This document shows positions 1 to 7,625 of a stretch of DNA of 59,297 bases, in pieces. A program made the position numbers and the translations under genes. The DNA comes from JBBRCX01 sp038204465 (GTDB taxonomy: Bacteria; Planctomycetota; Phycisphaerae; Tepidisphaerales; Tepidisphaeraceae), in the NCBI GenBank assembly GCA_038204465.1, contig JBBRCX010000014.1:1-59297 (forward strand). The letters run 5' to 3'. The notes below the pieces were generated by a model. It was not told the origin of the DNA, searched no databases, and worked only from the letters and a program-made list of their open reading frames with translations. Each line of letters starts with the position of its first letter. Positions within the stretch are counted from its first letter, which is position 1.

Positions 1-327
1 TGGGAGGAGCGGCTGAAGTGCTTCCGGCACACGTTGAAGCACCACTGCGTCGCGCCGGCGGGAGCGGACGCGAAGCTGGCGGCGTTCTACGGGAAACTGG
101 CGGAGTTGGTGCGCCGCCACGCGAGCCAGGAGGCGGTGCGCGCGGTGATGCATGAGCACCACGGGTATGCGCAGCGCGTGCAGGGCGGGACGCCGCGGGG
201 GTCGATCCGCAGCGAGGCGCAAAGCTTCTTCGCGGGCTTCTGCGGCCCGGACGGGAAGTGCCCGGAGTGGCTGAGCGCGGAGGCGTGGAAGCAGATCTGC
301 GGGGCCCGGGCGCAGTGGATAGCGTGA
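1..327 (+). CDS. Hypothetical protein, 5'-truncated by the window edge
   Basis: The reading frame is open from base 1 with no stop before the first possible start (TTG at 34), so the true start is probably outside the window. At least 109 residues are visible. The protein is rich in Ala, Arg, His and Trp, with two cysteines near the end (FCGPDGKC), and shows no signal peptide or membrane segment. I do not recognise the family. It lies 22 bases upstream of the zinc-ribbon membrane protein on the same strand and could share its transcript. Confidence 0.55.
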   Translation, partial: WEERLKCFRHTLKHHCVAPAGADAKLAAFYGKLAELVRRHASQEAVRAVMHEHHGYAQRVQGGTPRGSIRSEAQSFFAGFCGPDGKCPEWLSAEAWKQICGARAQWIA

Positions 328-349
328 AAAGACCAGCACTGAGGAATGA

Positions 350-1000
350 GTGGTGAAGTCCTGGGCGACATGGCGGCGGGGATTGATCGGGCTGGTCACG
401 CTGTTGTCATTGCTGCTGTGCATCGTGTCGCTGGTCGGCTGGGTGCGCAGCTTCTGGATCGCGGACAGCTACTTCTGGGGGACGCCGGGGGAACTCGAGC
501 AATTGGTCTATTCATCGAGCGGGCGCGCTGGGTTTCGCAAATCGGAGATCAGCTGGGGCGTCGTGCGCGGACGCGTCAGGGAAGACGGCGTATGGCGCGA
601 GGCGAACTTCCGCGTGGTTGCGGATGTTCCGCCGCTGCAGCTCGACGCGGGCCGGCGCTATCAGCGGCGCGGGCGATCGTGGTTTGAAACTTATCTGCAC
701 GATGAACGGGGCGCGCTGGGGTTCGTGCACTCCCAGCGCACGACCGCGGGATCGAACGGCGCGATCACGCACGAGACGCACGATGCAGCGCCGTACTGGT
801 TCCTGGTGTTGATCTTTGCGATCGCCCCGCTGCTCGGGGCAAGCACCTGGGGCCAGCGACGGCGCAGACGCCGGCTGGGACTGTGCCAACAATGTGGTTA
901 TGACTTGCGCGGGAACATTGGGTCGTGTCCACGGTGCGGCGCAGTCGTCGACCCCGGCGAGGAGATCCTGGCGTCAAGAATCGAAAAGGAGTTCAGGTGA
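350..1000 (+). CDS. Membrane protein with C-terminal zinc ribbon (CxxCGYDLRG family)
   Basis: This 216-residue protein has one N-terminal membrane helix (about 10-32), a soluble middle rich in Trp and Tyr, a second helix (PYWFLVLIFAIAPLL, about 148-165), an Arg-rich stretch, and a zinc ribbon with CQQCGYDLRG and CPRCG. The layout is common in Phycisphaerae; function unknown, probably binding zinc on the cytoplasmic face. The start is one of two adjacent GTG codons (350 or 353), with GAGGA at 341-345. Its stop overlaps the GTG of the next gene (GTGA), so the two are translationally coupled. The frameshifted gene at 5435 is a paralogue. Confidence 0.75.
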   Translation: MVKSWATWRRGLIGLVTLLSLLLCIVSLVGWVRSFWIADSYFWGTPGELEQLVYSSSGRAGFRKSEISWGVVRGRVREDGVWREANFRVVADVPPLQLDAGRRYQRRGRSWFETYLHDERGALGFVHSQRTTAGSNGAITHETHDAAPYWFLVLIFAIAPLLGASTWGQRRRRRRLGLCQQCGYDLRGNIGSCPRCGAVVDPGEEILASRIEKEFR

Positions 1001-1563
1001 CGAAGCGCATCGCGATCGTAGTGGCGGCGCTGCTCGTCGGCGGTTCGCTTTTTGCGCGGGAGCGCATCCCCGAGCGGTCCGCGCGGGGCCCGGCGGCGGA
1101 AGAGGCGGGGATCCGCGTTTACTTCTCGCCGGACGGGGGTTGTGAGGCGGCGGTGGTCGAGCAGATCGCCCGGGCGCAGCGGTCGGTGGACTTCCAGGCT
1201 TTTTCGTTCACTTCGAATTACATCGCCAAGGCGCTGGGCGAGGCGCAGGCGCGCGGGGTGAAGGTGCGGGCGGTGCTGGACGCGGAGGCGACGGGGGACA
1301 GCTACAGCGGCGCCGCGTATCTGCTGAACCACGGCGTGAGCGTGCATACCGACGGAGAACACCCGGTGGCGCACAACAAGGTGATCATCATCGACGGCGA
1401 GACCGTCATCACCGGCTCGTTCAACTTCACCATCCGGGCCGAGCGCAGCAACGCGGAGAACCTGCTGGTGCTCACCGGAAAGCCGAAACTCGCCACGGCG
1501 TATGAGAAGAACTTCGAAACCCACCTGGGTCACGCGAAAAAATACGCGGGAGTGCGGCGATGA
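997..1563 (+). CDS. Secreted phospholipase D-like nuclease (single HKD motif)
   Basis: A 188-residue protein with an N-terminal hydrophobic segment (about 5-20) that looks like a signal peptide. The PLD motif HxK(x)4D is complete (H126, K128, D133) and is followed by GSFNFT and an N residue (SNAEN). One HKD motif and short length fit the Nuc endonuclease type, where two subunits build one active site; members hydrolyse phosphodiester bonds, often in DNA. The GTG start has AAGGAG at 986-991 and overlaps the stop of the preceding gene by 4 bases. Periplasmic nuclease is the likeliest role; the substrate cannot be read from sequence. Confidence 0.85.
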   Translation: MTKRIAIVVAALLVGGSLFARERIPERSARGPAAEEAGIRVYFSPDGGCEAAVVEQIARAQRSVDFQAFSFTSNYIAKALGEAQARGVKVRAVLDAEATGDSYSGAAYLLNHGVSVHTDGEHPVAHNKVIIIDGETVITGSFNFTIRAERSNAENLLVLTGKPKLATAYEKNFETHLGHAKKYAGVRR

Positions 1564-1656
1564 AGTCCGCGGCGAAGCAGCGCGAAAAGCAAAGAGTTAA
1601 AGGCGCGGCGGAGGCACTAAGAAAACAGCGGCGAGCGAGGATCGGACGAGCGTTGG

Positions 1657-1866
1657 TCAGGAGGGGTCGTGGTGGCGGGAATCGTAGGCGACGGTGACAA
1701 CGATGGGAGAGGGCTTGCCGACGTCGTTGGGGAGGGTGGTACGGGGGAAGCCGAGGCCTTCGCGGGACCAGGCGCAGGGTTCGCAGAGGTGGATGACCAC
1801 GACCTGGCGTTGCTGCCGCTCGGTCAGGTGGACGGTCGCGGGGTTTTCGCAGTGGTCACATTTCAT
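1657..1866 (-). CDS. McsA-like small zinc protein
   Basis: A 69-residue protein opening with MKCDHCENPATVHLTE and a second CxxC (C3, C6, C28, C31), the treble-clef zinc site at the N-terminus of McsA/UvrB-UvrC-motif proteins. It lacks the rest of McsA, so this is a stand-alone zinc module, a type common in planctomycetes. The tail has no recognised motif. No strong ribosome binding site is visible; a TATGAT box on the same strand about 14 bases upstream would give a very short leader. Function unknown; protein-protein or stress-related binding is a guess. Confidence 0.75.
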   Translation of the reverse strand: MKCDHCENPATVHLTERQQRQVVVIHLCEPCAWSREGLGFPRTTLPNDVGKPSPIVVTVAYDSRHHDPS

Positions 1867-2066
1867 CGGGGGTTACAAGGATCATAGCTCTATCGAGCGG
1901 CGCCGAAAAGGGTTTATCTGATTCATGCGTACGCGGATTGGGCGTTGGGGCGGCAAGAGCGTGTAATCCCCTCGGGCGCTTGTGGGTAATTGCAATTTAC
2001 GTGCGATCGAGGTCCGTCTTCGATATGCTGTGCGCGGGCATCCTTCAGTGAACCGCCAGAAAGCCA

Positions 2067-2471
2067 GTGTGTACCTTGCCGACTGAGCCGCTCGCGCTGC
2101 GCATCCTGATCGTGGATGACCACCTCGATTCCGTGTCGCTGTTGGCACGGCTCCTGACGATGCAGGGGCATACGGTCGAGACCGCGGGCACCGCGGCGTC
2201 GGCGCTGGCGGCGGCTTCGCGCACGAAATGCGACATGATCATCAGCGACCTGGGCCTGCCGGACCGAAGCGGGCTGGAATTGATGCAGGAAGTTCGGCGG
2301 CAATATGGAATGCCGGGAATCGCCATCAGCGGGCACACGGGCGAATCGGTCGTGGCCGAATCGATAGCGGCGGGATTCGCGACACACTTGAGCAAGCCGG
2401 TGGTCTTTGAGTCACTGCTCAAGGCGGTCGAGGAAGTCTACAGCACCCACCTCGCCAACGGCGGCAAATAG
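2067..2471 (+). CDS. Single-domain response regulator (CheY-like receiver)
   Basis: The 134 residues are one receiver domain: acidic pair D17-D18, phospho-acceptor D61 (SDLGLPD), switch Ser S88 (ISGHTG) and Lys K110 (SKPV). There is no output domain, so it probably acts by protein interaction or as a phosphorelay carrier. No histidine kinase lies in the window, so the partner is unknown. The GTG at 2067 has a weak ribosome binding site; a TTG a few codons in is an alternative. About 370 bases follow before an intrinsic terminator at 2845. Confidence 0.88.
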   Translation: MCTLPTEPLALRILIVDDHLDSVSLLARLLTMQGHTVETAGTAASALAAASRTKCDMIISDLGLPDRSGLELMQEVRRQYGMPGIAISGHTGESVVAESIAAGFATHLSKPVVFESLLKAVEEVYSTHLANGGK

Positions 2472-2612
2472 GAACGAGCCGCGCGCTGCCCCGGGCATAG
2501 CCGGCGCCGTTGAGCAAGCTTCCGGCACAACGGCAGCGCTGGTTCCCGCCAATCACGCCCGGATACGGTGCGGATCGTACATTTCACATCGCGCGCTTGA
2601 GTTTTCACGGAT

Positions 2613-2735
2613 TCACCTGAACAGCGGTCGGGTGCTCGCGCGTCCGCGCTGAGCGAGAATCGCGAGGCGGACGTTGCTGACGATGCTGAGCAGCGTGAGC
2701 AGCGGCGTGAGCAGCGGCATGAACAGGAGCCACAT
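2613..2735 (-). CDS. Possible 40-residue hydrophobic peptide
   Basis: An ATG at 2735 opens 40 codons starting MWLLFMPLLTPLLTLLS, a strong single membrane helix, followed by a basic tail (AQRGRASTRPLFR) and TGA. The hydrophobic-then-basic pattern looks protein-like, and an in-frame TAA lies just upstream. The repeated gtgagcagcgg units in this stretch could also produce it by chance, or it could be the remnant of a larger membrane protein. No clear ribosome binding site was found. Confidence 0.3.
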   Translation of the reverse strand: MWLLFMPLLTPLLTLLSIVSNVRLAILAQRGRASTRPLFR

Positions 2736-2844
2736 CGCCTTGAGCTGATCGAATTAGGCGCGGGGGCGCCGGGAATGTCTGGTAGATCAGTTGAAAATTT
2801 GTCTGGCGCCGGGCCGCACGATTATGACCGGATGATGACGTACG

Positions 2845-2876
2845 CCCAAGCCGCGCAACGGCTGGGTCTTTTTTTT
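2845..2876 (+). terminator. Intrinsic terminator
   Basis: A stem AGCCG/CGGCT, extended by CCC/GGG across a one-base bulge, with loop CGCAA, is followed by eight T. It lies well downstream of the receiver gene, so the transcript may contain about 370 bases of untranslated or unrecognised sequence. Confidence 0.7.
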
Positions 2877-3118
2877 GGGAATGAGAGCGAGTTCCGGTGA
2901 CGAAAAAAGAATGAAGTAAAGGCAAACTTGAAGTAGCGGGAAGTCGTTCGGTTAGTAGAGTCTCAATCGGAAAGCTCCCCGGGATGGTGGTCCCTCAGGT
3001 GGCGTTCCAACTTGCAAGGTCCAGGGATGGAGAGGCTAAAACTGATGGTTCGGCGCACGCATTGGCATTCGTAGCCTCTGCCACCTCTCGGCGTGCGCCC
3101 GGCAGCCGAGAGGAAAAA

Positions 3119-5212
3119 ATGCCCAGATTCACACCGTGGGACGAGCAACCTGTCGAGGGGAAACTTTTACAATCGGAAGATGAGCCTCTAGCGGCGGCGC
3201 GGAATTGTGCCGGCGGCTGTTCGATCGAGCCATTGGAATCACGGCTGTTGATGGCGGCGACGCTGCCGCGGCCCGACCACGTGGTGATCGTGATCGAAGA
3301 GAATCAGCCGTACGGCGCGATCATCGGTTCGGCCAATGCGCCGTACATCAATACACTGGCCAACAACGGCGCGGTGTTCACCAATTCGTTTGGCGTGGCG
3401 CGGCCCAGCCAGCCGAACTACCTTGCGCTGTTTTCCGGCTCCACGCAGGGCGTTACCGACAACAACGTTCATCCGAAATTCACCAGCCCGAACCTGTACG
3501 CGGAGTTGGCGGCGGCGGGCAAGTCGCTGGCGATTTATTCGCAGGGACTTCCGTACGAAGGTTTCGACGGCGACAGCAGCGGGGCCTACGCGCGCAAGCA
3601 CAACCCGGTGACGCAGTTCACCGGCATTCCGGGCAGCGCCAACAAGCCGTTCACCGCCTTCCCAACCGACTACACGCAATTGCCGACGGTGAGCCTGGTC
3701 GTTCCGGACCAGCTGAATGACATGCATGATGGCACGGTCCAGCAGGGCGACACCTGGCTGAAGAGCAACATCGACCGCTATGCGCAGTGGGCGAAGACGC
3801 ACAACAGCCTCCTGGTCGTGCAGTTCGACGAGGACGACGGAAGCGACGGGAACCATATCGCGACGGTGTTCAACGGACCGATGGTCAAGACCGGCAAGTA
3901 CGCCGAGAACATTACCCATTACAACCTGCTGCGGACGGTGGAGGACCTGTATGGTCTCACGCACGCCAATGCCAGCGCGACCGCGCTGCCGATTACCAGC
4001 GCATGGGGTCCGGTTAGCTTGCCGGTGGTGAACCCGCCGGCCGCGCCGTCGGCGTTGACGGCGACGGCGGCTTCGTCGTCGCAGATCAACCTGGCGTGGA
4101 AAGACAACAGCGTCGACGAAGATGGCTTCAAGATCGAGCGGTCCACCGACGGCGTCACCTTCTCGGCGCTGACGACCACGGCGCCAAATGCGACGAGCTA
4201 TTCGGATTTGAGCGGTCTTCCCAACACGCGCTACACCTATCGGGTTCGAGCGTACAACGCGGCGGGTAGCTCGGCCCTGGCCGGGCCGGTCTCGGCGACC
4301 ACGCTCGCGGGGACAGTGAGCGGCGGCGTTTACGAAGCGGAGAATGCGCTGATCAGTATCGGCGTCTCGGCGGCATCGCTGAACACCGGGTACACCGGAA
4401 CCGGTTACGCGGACTACGAGAACCCCAGCGGAGACTGGGTGCAGTGGACGGTGAACTCGGCGACCGCCGGCACGTTTCCGCTGAGCTTCCGTTATGCCAA
4501 CGGCGGCAGCGGCACGCGGCCGCTGAGCATCAGCGTGAACGGCACAACGGTCGGGACGGTGAGTTTCGCGCCGACCGGAAGCTGGATGACGTGGAACACG
4601 TCCGGGCTGAACGCCGCCCTGAAGGCCGGGAGCAACCTGATCCGCGCGACCGACACCGGCGCGAGTGGTCCGAATGTCGACAACTTGACGGTGGGCGCGC
4701 CTGTGCCCGCGCCGGCGCAGACGCTTTCGGCGCTGGAGGATTCGTATGTTCGGGACGGCTCGTACGCCGCGACGAACTTCGGCAGCGCGACATCGCTGGT
4801 GACGAAGCTCAGCACGACCGGGTTCAATCGAGAGACGGTCCTGAAGTTTGATTTGAGCAAGGTCACAAGCGTGAGCAGCGCGAAGCTTCGGCTGTTCGGC
4901 AGTCTGGAGACGACGGCGAGCTCGAATATCGATACGGCGGCGTTCGGCGTGGCGAACGCGGCATGGAGCGAGGCCGGGATCACGTGGAGCAATCGGCCGA
5001 TGACGACGACGGGCCCGCTGAGCACGACGACGATCACCGACACCACGGCGCGGTGGTATGAGTGGAACGTGACGAGTTTCCTGCAACAGGAGAAAGCGGC
5101 CGGGCGGTCTTCGGCGACGCTGGTGCTGAAGGGCATGGAGCAGAGCTCGCCGCAGGAGATCTTTGCCTCGAGCGAGGCGGCCTCGAACGTGCCGCAGCTG
5201 GTTGTGAGCTGA
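3119..5212 (+). CDS. Large secreted phosphoesterase with Fn3, CBM6-like and DNRLRE domains
   Basis: A 697-residue multidomain protein. Residues 36-47 (IEPLESRLLMAA) match the planctomycete LEPR-type motif that follows a charged, non-hydrophobic N-terminus in exported proteins. Then come a phosphoesterase domain of the acid phosphatase/phospholipase C family (about 50-320; IVIEENQPY, QFDEDDG), a fibronectin type III domain (about 325-410), a carbohydrate-binding module like CBM6 (about 418-545; YEAEN) and a C-terminal DNRLRE domain (about 550-697). The start was chosen for GAGAGG 6 bases upstream of ATG 3119; an in-frame start at 2984 has none. It probably releases phosphate at the cell surface or on glycan-rich particles. 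An intrinsic terminator follows. Confidence 0.85.
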   Translation: MPRFTPWDEQPVEGKLLQSEDEPLAAARNCAGGCSIEPLESRLLMAATLPRPDHVVIVIEENQPYGAIIGSANAPYINTLANNGAVFTNSFGVARPSQPNYLALFSGSTQGVTDNNVHPKFTSPNLYAELAAAGKSLAIYSQGLPYEGFDGDSSGAYARKHNPVTQFTGIPGSANKPFTAFPTDYTQLPTVSLVVPDQLNDMHDGTVQQGDTWLKSNIDRYAQWAKTHNSLLVVQFDEDDGSDGNHIATVFNGPMVKTGKYAENITHYNLLRTVEDLYGLTHANASATALPITSAWGPVSLPVVNPPAAPSALTATAASSSQINLAWKDNSVDEDGFKIERSTDGVTFSALTTTAPNATSYSDLSGLPNTRYTYRVRAYNAAGSSALAGPVSATTLAGTVSGGVYEAENALISIGVSAASLNTGYTGTGYADYENPSGDWVQWTVNSATAGTFPLSFRYANGGSGTRPLSISVNGTTVGTVSFAPTGSWMTWNTSGLNAALKAGSNLIRATDTGASGPNVDNLTVGAPVPAPAQTLSALEDSYVRDGSYAATNFGSATSLVTKLSTTGFNRETVLKFDLSKVTSVSSAKLRLFGSLETTASSNIDTAAFGVANAAWSEAGITWSNRPMTTTGPLSTTTITDTTARWYEWNVTSFLQQEKAAGRSSATLVLKGMEQSSPQEIFASSEAASNVPQLVVS

Positions 5213-5241
5213 GCCGTTGATTCGAGAGTGAGGGAAGTTGG

Positions 5242-5277
5242 CCGCGCGTCGTTCTTTGAATGGCGCGCGGTTTTTTT
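5242..5277 (+). terminator. Intrinsic terminator after the phosphoesterase gene
   Basis: A perfect 7-bp stem CCGCGCG/CGCGCGG with a 15-base loop is followed by seven T, 30 bases after the stop at 5212. Confidence 0.85.
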
Positions 5278-5434
5278 ATGGTGGGCGGGCCGCAACGGAG
5301 CGAATCGGGGACGCGCGAACGGCGTGCGATTCACGCGCTCGCCCTCAATCTCGCGGGGCGCCATGCCGAGTATGATCAGAGCAGCGGATCGGAGGAGTCT
5401 CGGAATGCGGAGCGTTAGCTGAAGTGAAGAACGT

Positions 5435-6006
5435 ATGAGACGGCTCTTCGAAGAGATCCTGGTTGCGGTGTCGCTCGCCCTGTGCGTTGTGGCGGTGGCG
5501 TTGTGGGTGCGGGGATATTGGATTGGGGACGTGTGGACGGCGGAGACCGTGCGAGGGCCGGAGGCGCGGAAGACGTGGAAGAATTTGAGCGCTCATAGTC
5601 GGCGCGGCGGGGTGCGATTTCAGAGCCTGGAGGTGGAGGCTAAGATGGCGGGCCTTTTTTGGGAGACGGGCCTGCGGGAGGCGGCTGGAGGTTTGAACAC
5701 GAGCGCAACGCGTTCAAGAGTTATCCATCCATGGGAAATCCTCGGCTCGGGTTTCGGTTCGAGCGGCGCAAATATGCCGATGCATCAGCGACGACCCGTG
5801 CGGGGTACTTCACGTTTCCTTACTGGTTCATCGTTTGCGCGCTGGCGGCGGGGCCAGTGTGGTGGTGGAGAGTGAGAGTTCGCCGGAGACGGGCATCGCG
5901 GCTCGCGGACAAGATCTGCGTGCGCTGCGGGTATGACCTTCGGGCAAGTCCGGGGCGTTGCCCGGAGTGCGGGACGGCAGTGAATCTAGCGCGCGCCGCT
6001 TCATAG
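5435..6006 (+). pseudogene. Frameshifted zinc-ribbon membrane protein, paralogue of the gene at 350
   Basis: The first frame (5435 to about 5660) encodes an N-terminal helix (ILVAVSLALCVVAVALWV) followed by RGYWIGD, like the gene at 350. The continuation (WRFEHERNAFKSYP..., a helix FPYWFIVCALAAGPVW, an Arg-rich stretch, CVRCGYDLR and CPECG) lies one frame back, ending at 6006. The switch must occur near a run of six T at 5655-5660. Either a base has been lost (mutation or assembly error) or there is programmed -1 slippage. With the frame restored the product would be about 190 residues with the same two-helix, zinc-tail architecture. As sequenced, neither half is complete. Confidence 0.75.
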
Positions 6007-6163
6007 AGGCAGCCGCGCGTGGATCGCTCGGGTGGAGCGCGCGTCCCGCCTTCTGCATGACGAGCGGAGCATCTCGAACTCGACAGGTCTTCATCAATCT
6101 CTCCTCACCTGTGAACGTCCGTAGCTCAAGCGGCTGCATGTAGTTATGCGCGTCGCGCAAGAC

Positions 6164-6172
6164 TTATCCACA
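6164..6172 (+). promoter_or_regulatory. Isolated perfect DnaA box
   Basis: TTATCCACA matches the DnaA box consensus exactly. I saw no second box nearby, so this is not a replication origin as such. It lies just upstream of the 6244 promoter and at the left edge of a run of small accessory genes; it may be a regulatory DnaA site or chance. Confidence 0.4.
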
Positions 6173-6190
6173 ATGTGAATCTACCCCCCT

Positions 6191-6226
6191 TTGAAACGAT
6201 CTTCACTTATGTTAGCATAATGTTAG
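6191..6226 (+). promoter_or_regulatory. Promoter with 11-bp-spaced direct repeat
   Basis: TTGAAA (6191-6196) and CATAAT (6216-6221, 19-bp spacing) or TAGCAT (6213-6218, 16-bp spacing) form a plausible promoter for the gene at 6244. Two ATGTTAG copies (6209-6215 and 6220-6226) are offset by 11 bp, one helical turn, and overlap the -10 region. This suggests tandem binding of a regulator. Confidence 0.45.
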
Positions 6227-6243
6227 GTACGAAGGGATGAATC

Positions 6244-6504
6244 ATGCTGATCGACGTGGGGCCGCGGCGGTATGAGTTGAGGGTGATCGAGGGCCGGCTG
6301 TTTTTCAATGACGAGGAATGCCAGTGCCGCTGCGATCACGACCAGGGACAGATCCTGATCTCGGACCGCGTGCCTCATTCGATGAGGCTCGAGTTGGCGG
6401 CCCGGGCCGTGAACGAAACCTGGGCGCGGCTCTTGAAGGGATGGACGCTGGTGCCGCTTATCGGCGACGTCCCTTCGAGGAGCGATGAGAGTCGGAAAGA
6501 CTGA
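6244..6504 (+). CDS. Small protein resembling an ImmA/IrrE-type fold without the HExxH site
   Basis: The 86 residues read like the N-terminal part of small phage-type metallopeptidase-like proteins: a beta-rich start with a conserved-looking ECQCRCDHD block, then ISDRVP and a helix where HExxH would be expected. Here the helix reads AARAVNETW, so the zinc ligands are absent. The similarity is a weak inference and the protein may simply be hypothetical. ATG 6244 has an upstream GAAGGGA. Its 3' end overlaps the convergent gene at 6458-6802 by 47 bases, so the two transcripts are antisense there. Confidence 0.6.
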   Translation: MLIDVGPRRYELRVIEGRLFFNDEECQCRCDHDQGQILISDRVPHSMRLELAARAVNETWARLLKGWTLVPLIGDVPSRSDESRKD

Positions 6505-6802
6505 CGTGGGCGATCTTCCCGCCCGAGCGCGTGCGGCCCCCGGAGATTCGCTCCAGGGCGGCGCGGTGGAGATCGCCCGACTTGGCGCGGCGAACGAGTT
6601 CGGCGAAGCCGACGCCGAGGTCGGCCGACCCGATCTCCTGGACGTACGCCTCCTGGAGTTCCGCGGGCGACTGGACGAACAAGGCCATCGCGGCAGCGAC
6701 GGCGAGCCATTTGCGCTTGGGCCCATAGGGCTGGGCGACGCGCTTGAACTCTTCCATGAGGGGCACCGGCAGCATGAGGTTGAACTTTTCCTTGGTTTCC
6801 AT
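6458..6802 (-). CDS. Small conserved-looking protein, ribbon-helix-helix-like start
   Basis: A 114-residue protein beginning METKEKFNLMLPVPLMEEFK, a beta strand followed by a helix as in ribbon-helix-helix DNA-binding proteins, then a hydrophobic Ala-rich helix (KWLAVAAAMALFVQ) and a basic, disordered tail. A role as a small regulator is inferred from this outline only. There is no ribosome binding site; TCTAAT ends 6 bases before the ATG, so the message is probably leaderless. It converges on and overlaps the 6244 gene. Confidence 0.6.
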   Translation of the reverse strand: METKEKFNLMLPVPLMEEFKRVAQPYGPKRKWLAVAAAMALFVQSPAELQEAYVQEIGSADLGVGFAELVRRAKSGDLHRAALERISGGRTRSGGKIAHVSLSDSHRSSKGRRR

Positions 6803-6836
6803 AAGCCCATTAGATTAAATCGTTTAAAAAGCACAA
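6803..6836 (-). promoter_or_regulatory. Promoter for leaderless message of the 6802 gene
   Basis: Read on the minus strand: TTGTGC, 16 bases, TCTAAT, 6 bases, then the ATG at 6802. Transcription would start at or next to the start codon. Confidence 0.5.
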
Positions 6837-6959
6837 GGGAAGAATGAAGACTTTTCCAACATTCGGGCGCCCCCGCCGAGCGGGCGTATTCTTTCTATAT
6901 TCTTACATACATGCCGCCCGACCGGCCCCCGCCGGCCTTCCGGGGGCAAGTGAGGCCGT

Positions 6960-7598
6960 ATGAAACCGCGTTTTAGAGGTGCCCGTGCCCGCGCGACCAG
7001 CGGAGCAAGTCATCACCCCGTTTCTCGCGGGTGCGGCCCGGAGGCTTCGGTTCAGGCGGCGACAATGCAGGAGTTGAGCTACCTCGTCGCGCTGCAGAAG
7101 AAGTTTCACTATGAGCTGGGTTTCCTCCCGCGCGAGGCGCTGGCGTCAAAGATCGAGCGCGGCGCGGTCTGGCTGGCGCGCGAAAACGGGGAGCCAGCCG
7201 GGTATCTATGCCACGGGTCGTTCGCGAGGCCCGAGATCCGCATTTTCCAGGCGGCGATCCAGTACGACGCCCGGCGGCGTCACCTGGGGCTTTCCCTGGT
7301 CGCTGATCTGGTCGCCCGCGCCCGGCAAGCGGGAGCGGCGGGCATCTCGCTGCGCTGCTTGAACGACCTGGACGCCAACGGTTTCTGGCGGGCTGCGGGG
7401 TTTCGTCACAGCGCTACGGAACCCGGCGCGAAGGCGCCGCTGAACGTCTGGACCCTGCGGCTGGGGGCCGGACATCGCTTCGCGTCGCGGATCCATCCCT
7501 GCCCGGGGTGCGGAAGGACGACGACGGACACCTGGACGCGCGGGGCCCGGCGATGGTCGCTGTGTCCGACCTGCGTGGAGTCGGCCATCCATAACTGA
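6960..7598 (+). CDS. GNAT acetyltransferase with C-terminal zinc ribbon
   Basis: A 212-residue protein. Residues about 36-168 form a GNAT acyltransferase fold: the acetyl-CoA segment is around YDARRRHLGLSL (102-113) and the end of the fold is NGFWRAAGF. Residues 181-205 add a zinc ribbon with C181, C184, C202 and C205, which is unusual for GNAT enzymes. The first 34 residues are basic and may not be native; M36 is an alternative start, but GTGAGG sits 4 bases before ATG 6960. The acceptor is unknown. It is 27 bases ahead of the next gene, probably in one transcript. Confidence 0.75.
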   Translation: MKPRFRGARARATSGASHHPVSRGCGPEASVQAATMQELSYLVALQKKFHYELGFLPREALASKIERGAVWLARENGEPAGYLCHGSFARPEIRIFQAAIQYDARRRHLGLSLVADLVARARQAGAAGISLRCLNDLDANGFWRAAGFRHSATEPGAKAPLNVWTLRLGAGHRFASRIHPCPGCGRTTTDTWTRGARRWSLCPTCVESAIHN

Positions 7599-7625
7599 GT
7601 CCGAAAGGAAGATCGCGAGGCGCAC

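Noticed and set aside
2680..2725. Tandem gtgagcagcgg units as a CRISPR or satellite array
   Set aside because: Only two to three short imperfect units and no spacers. They lie inside a possible hydrophobic reading frame.
5228..5422. Small plus-strand gene after the phosphoesterase
   Set aside because: It spans the terminator hairpin and has no family-like sequence.
6164..6172. Replication origin
   Set aside because: One DnaA box only, with no cluster of boxes, no AT-rich unwinding region and no dnaA or dnaN nearby.
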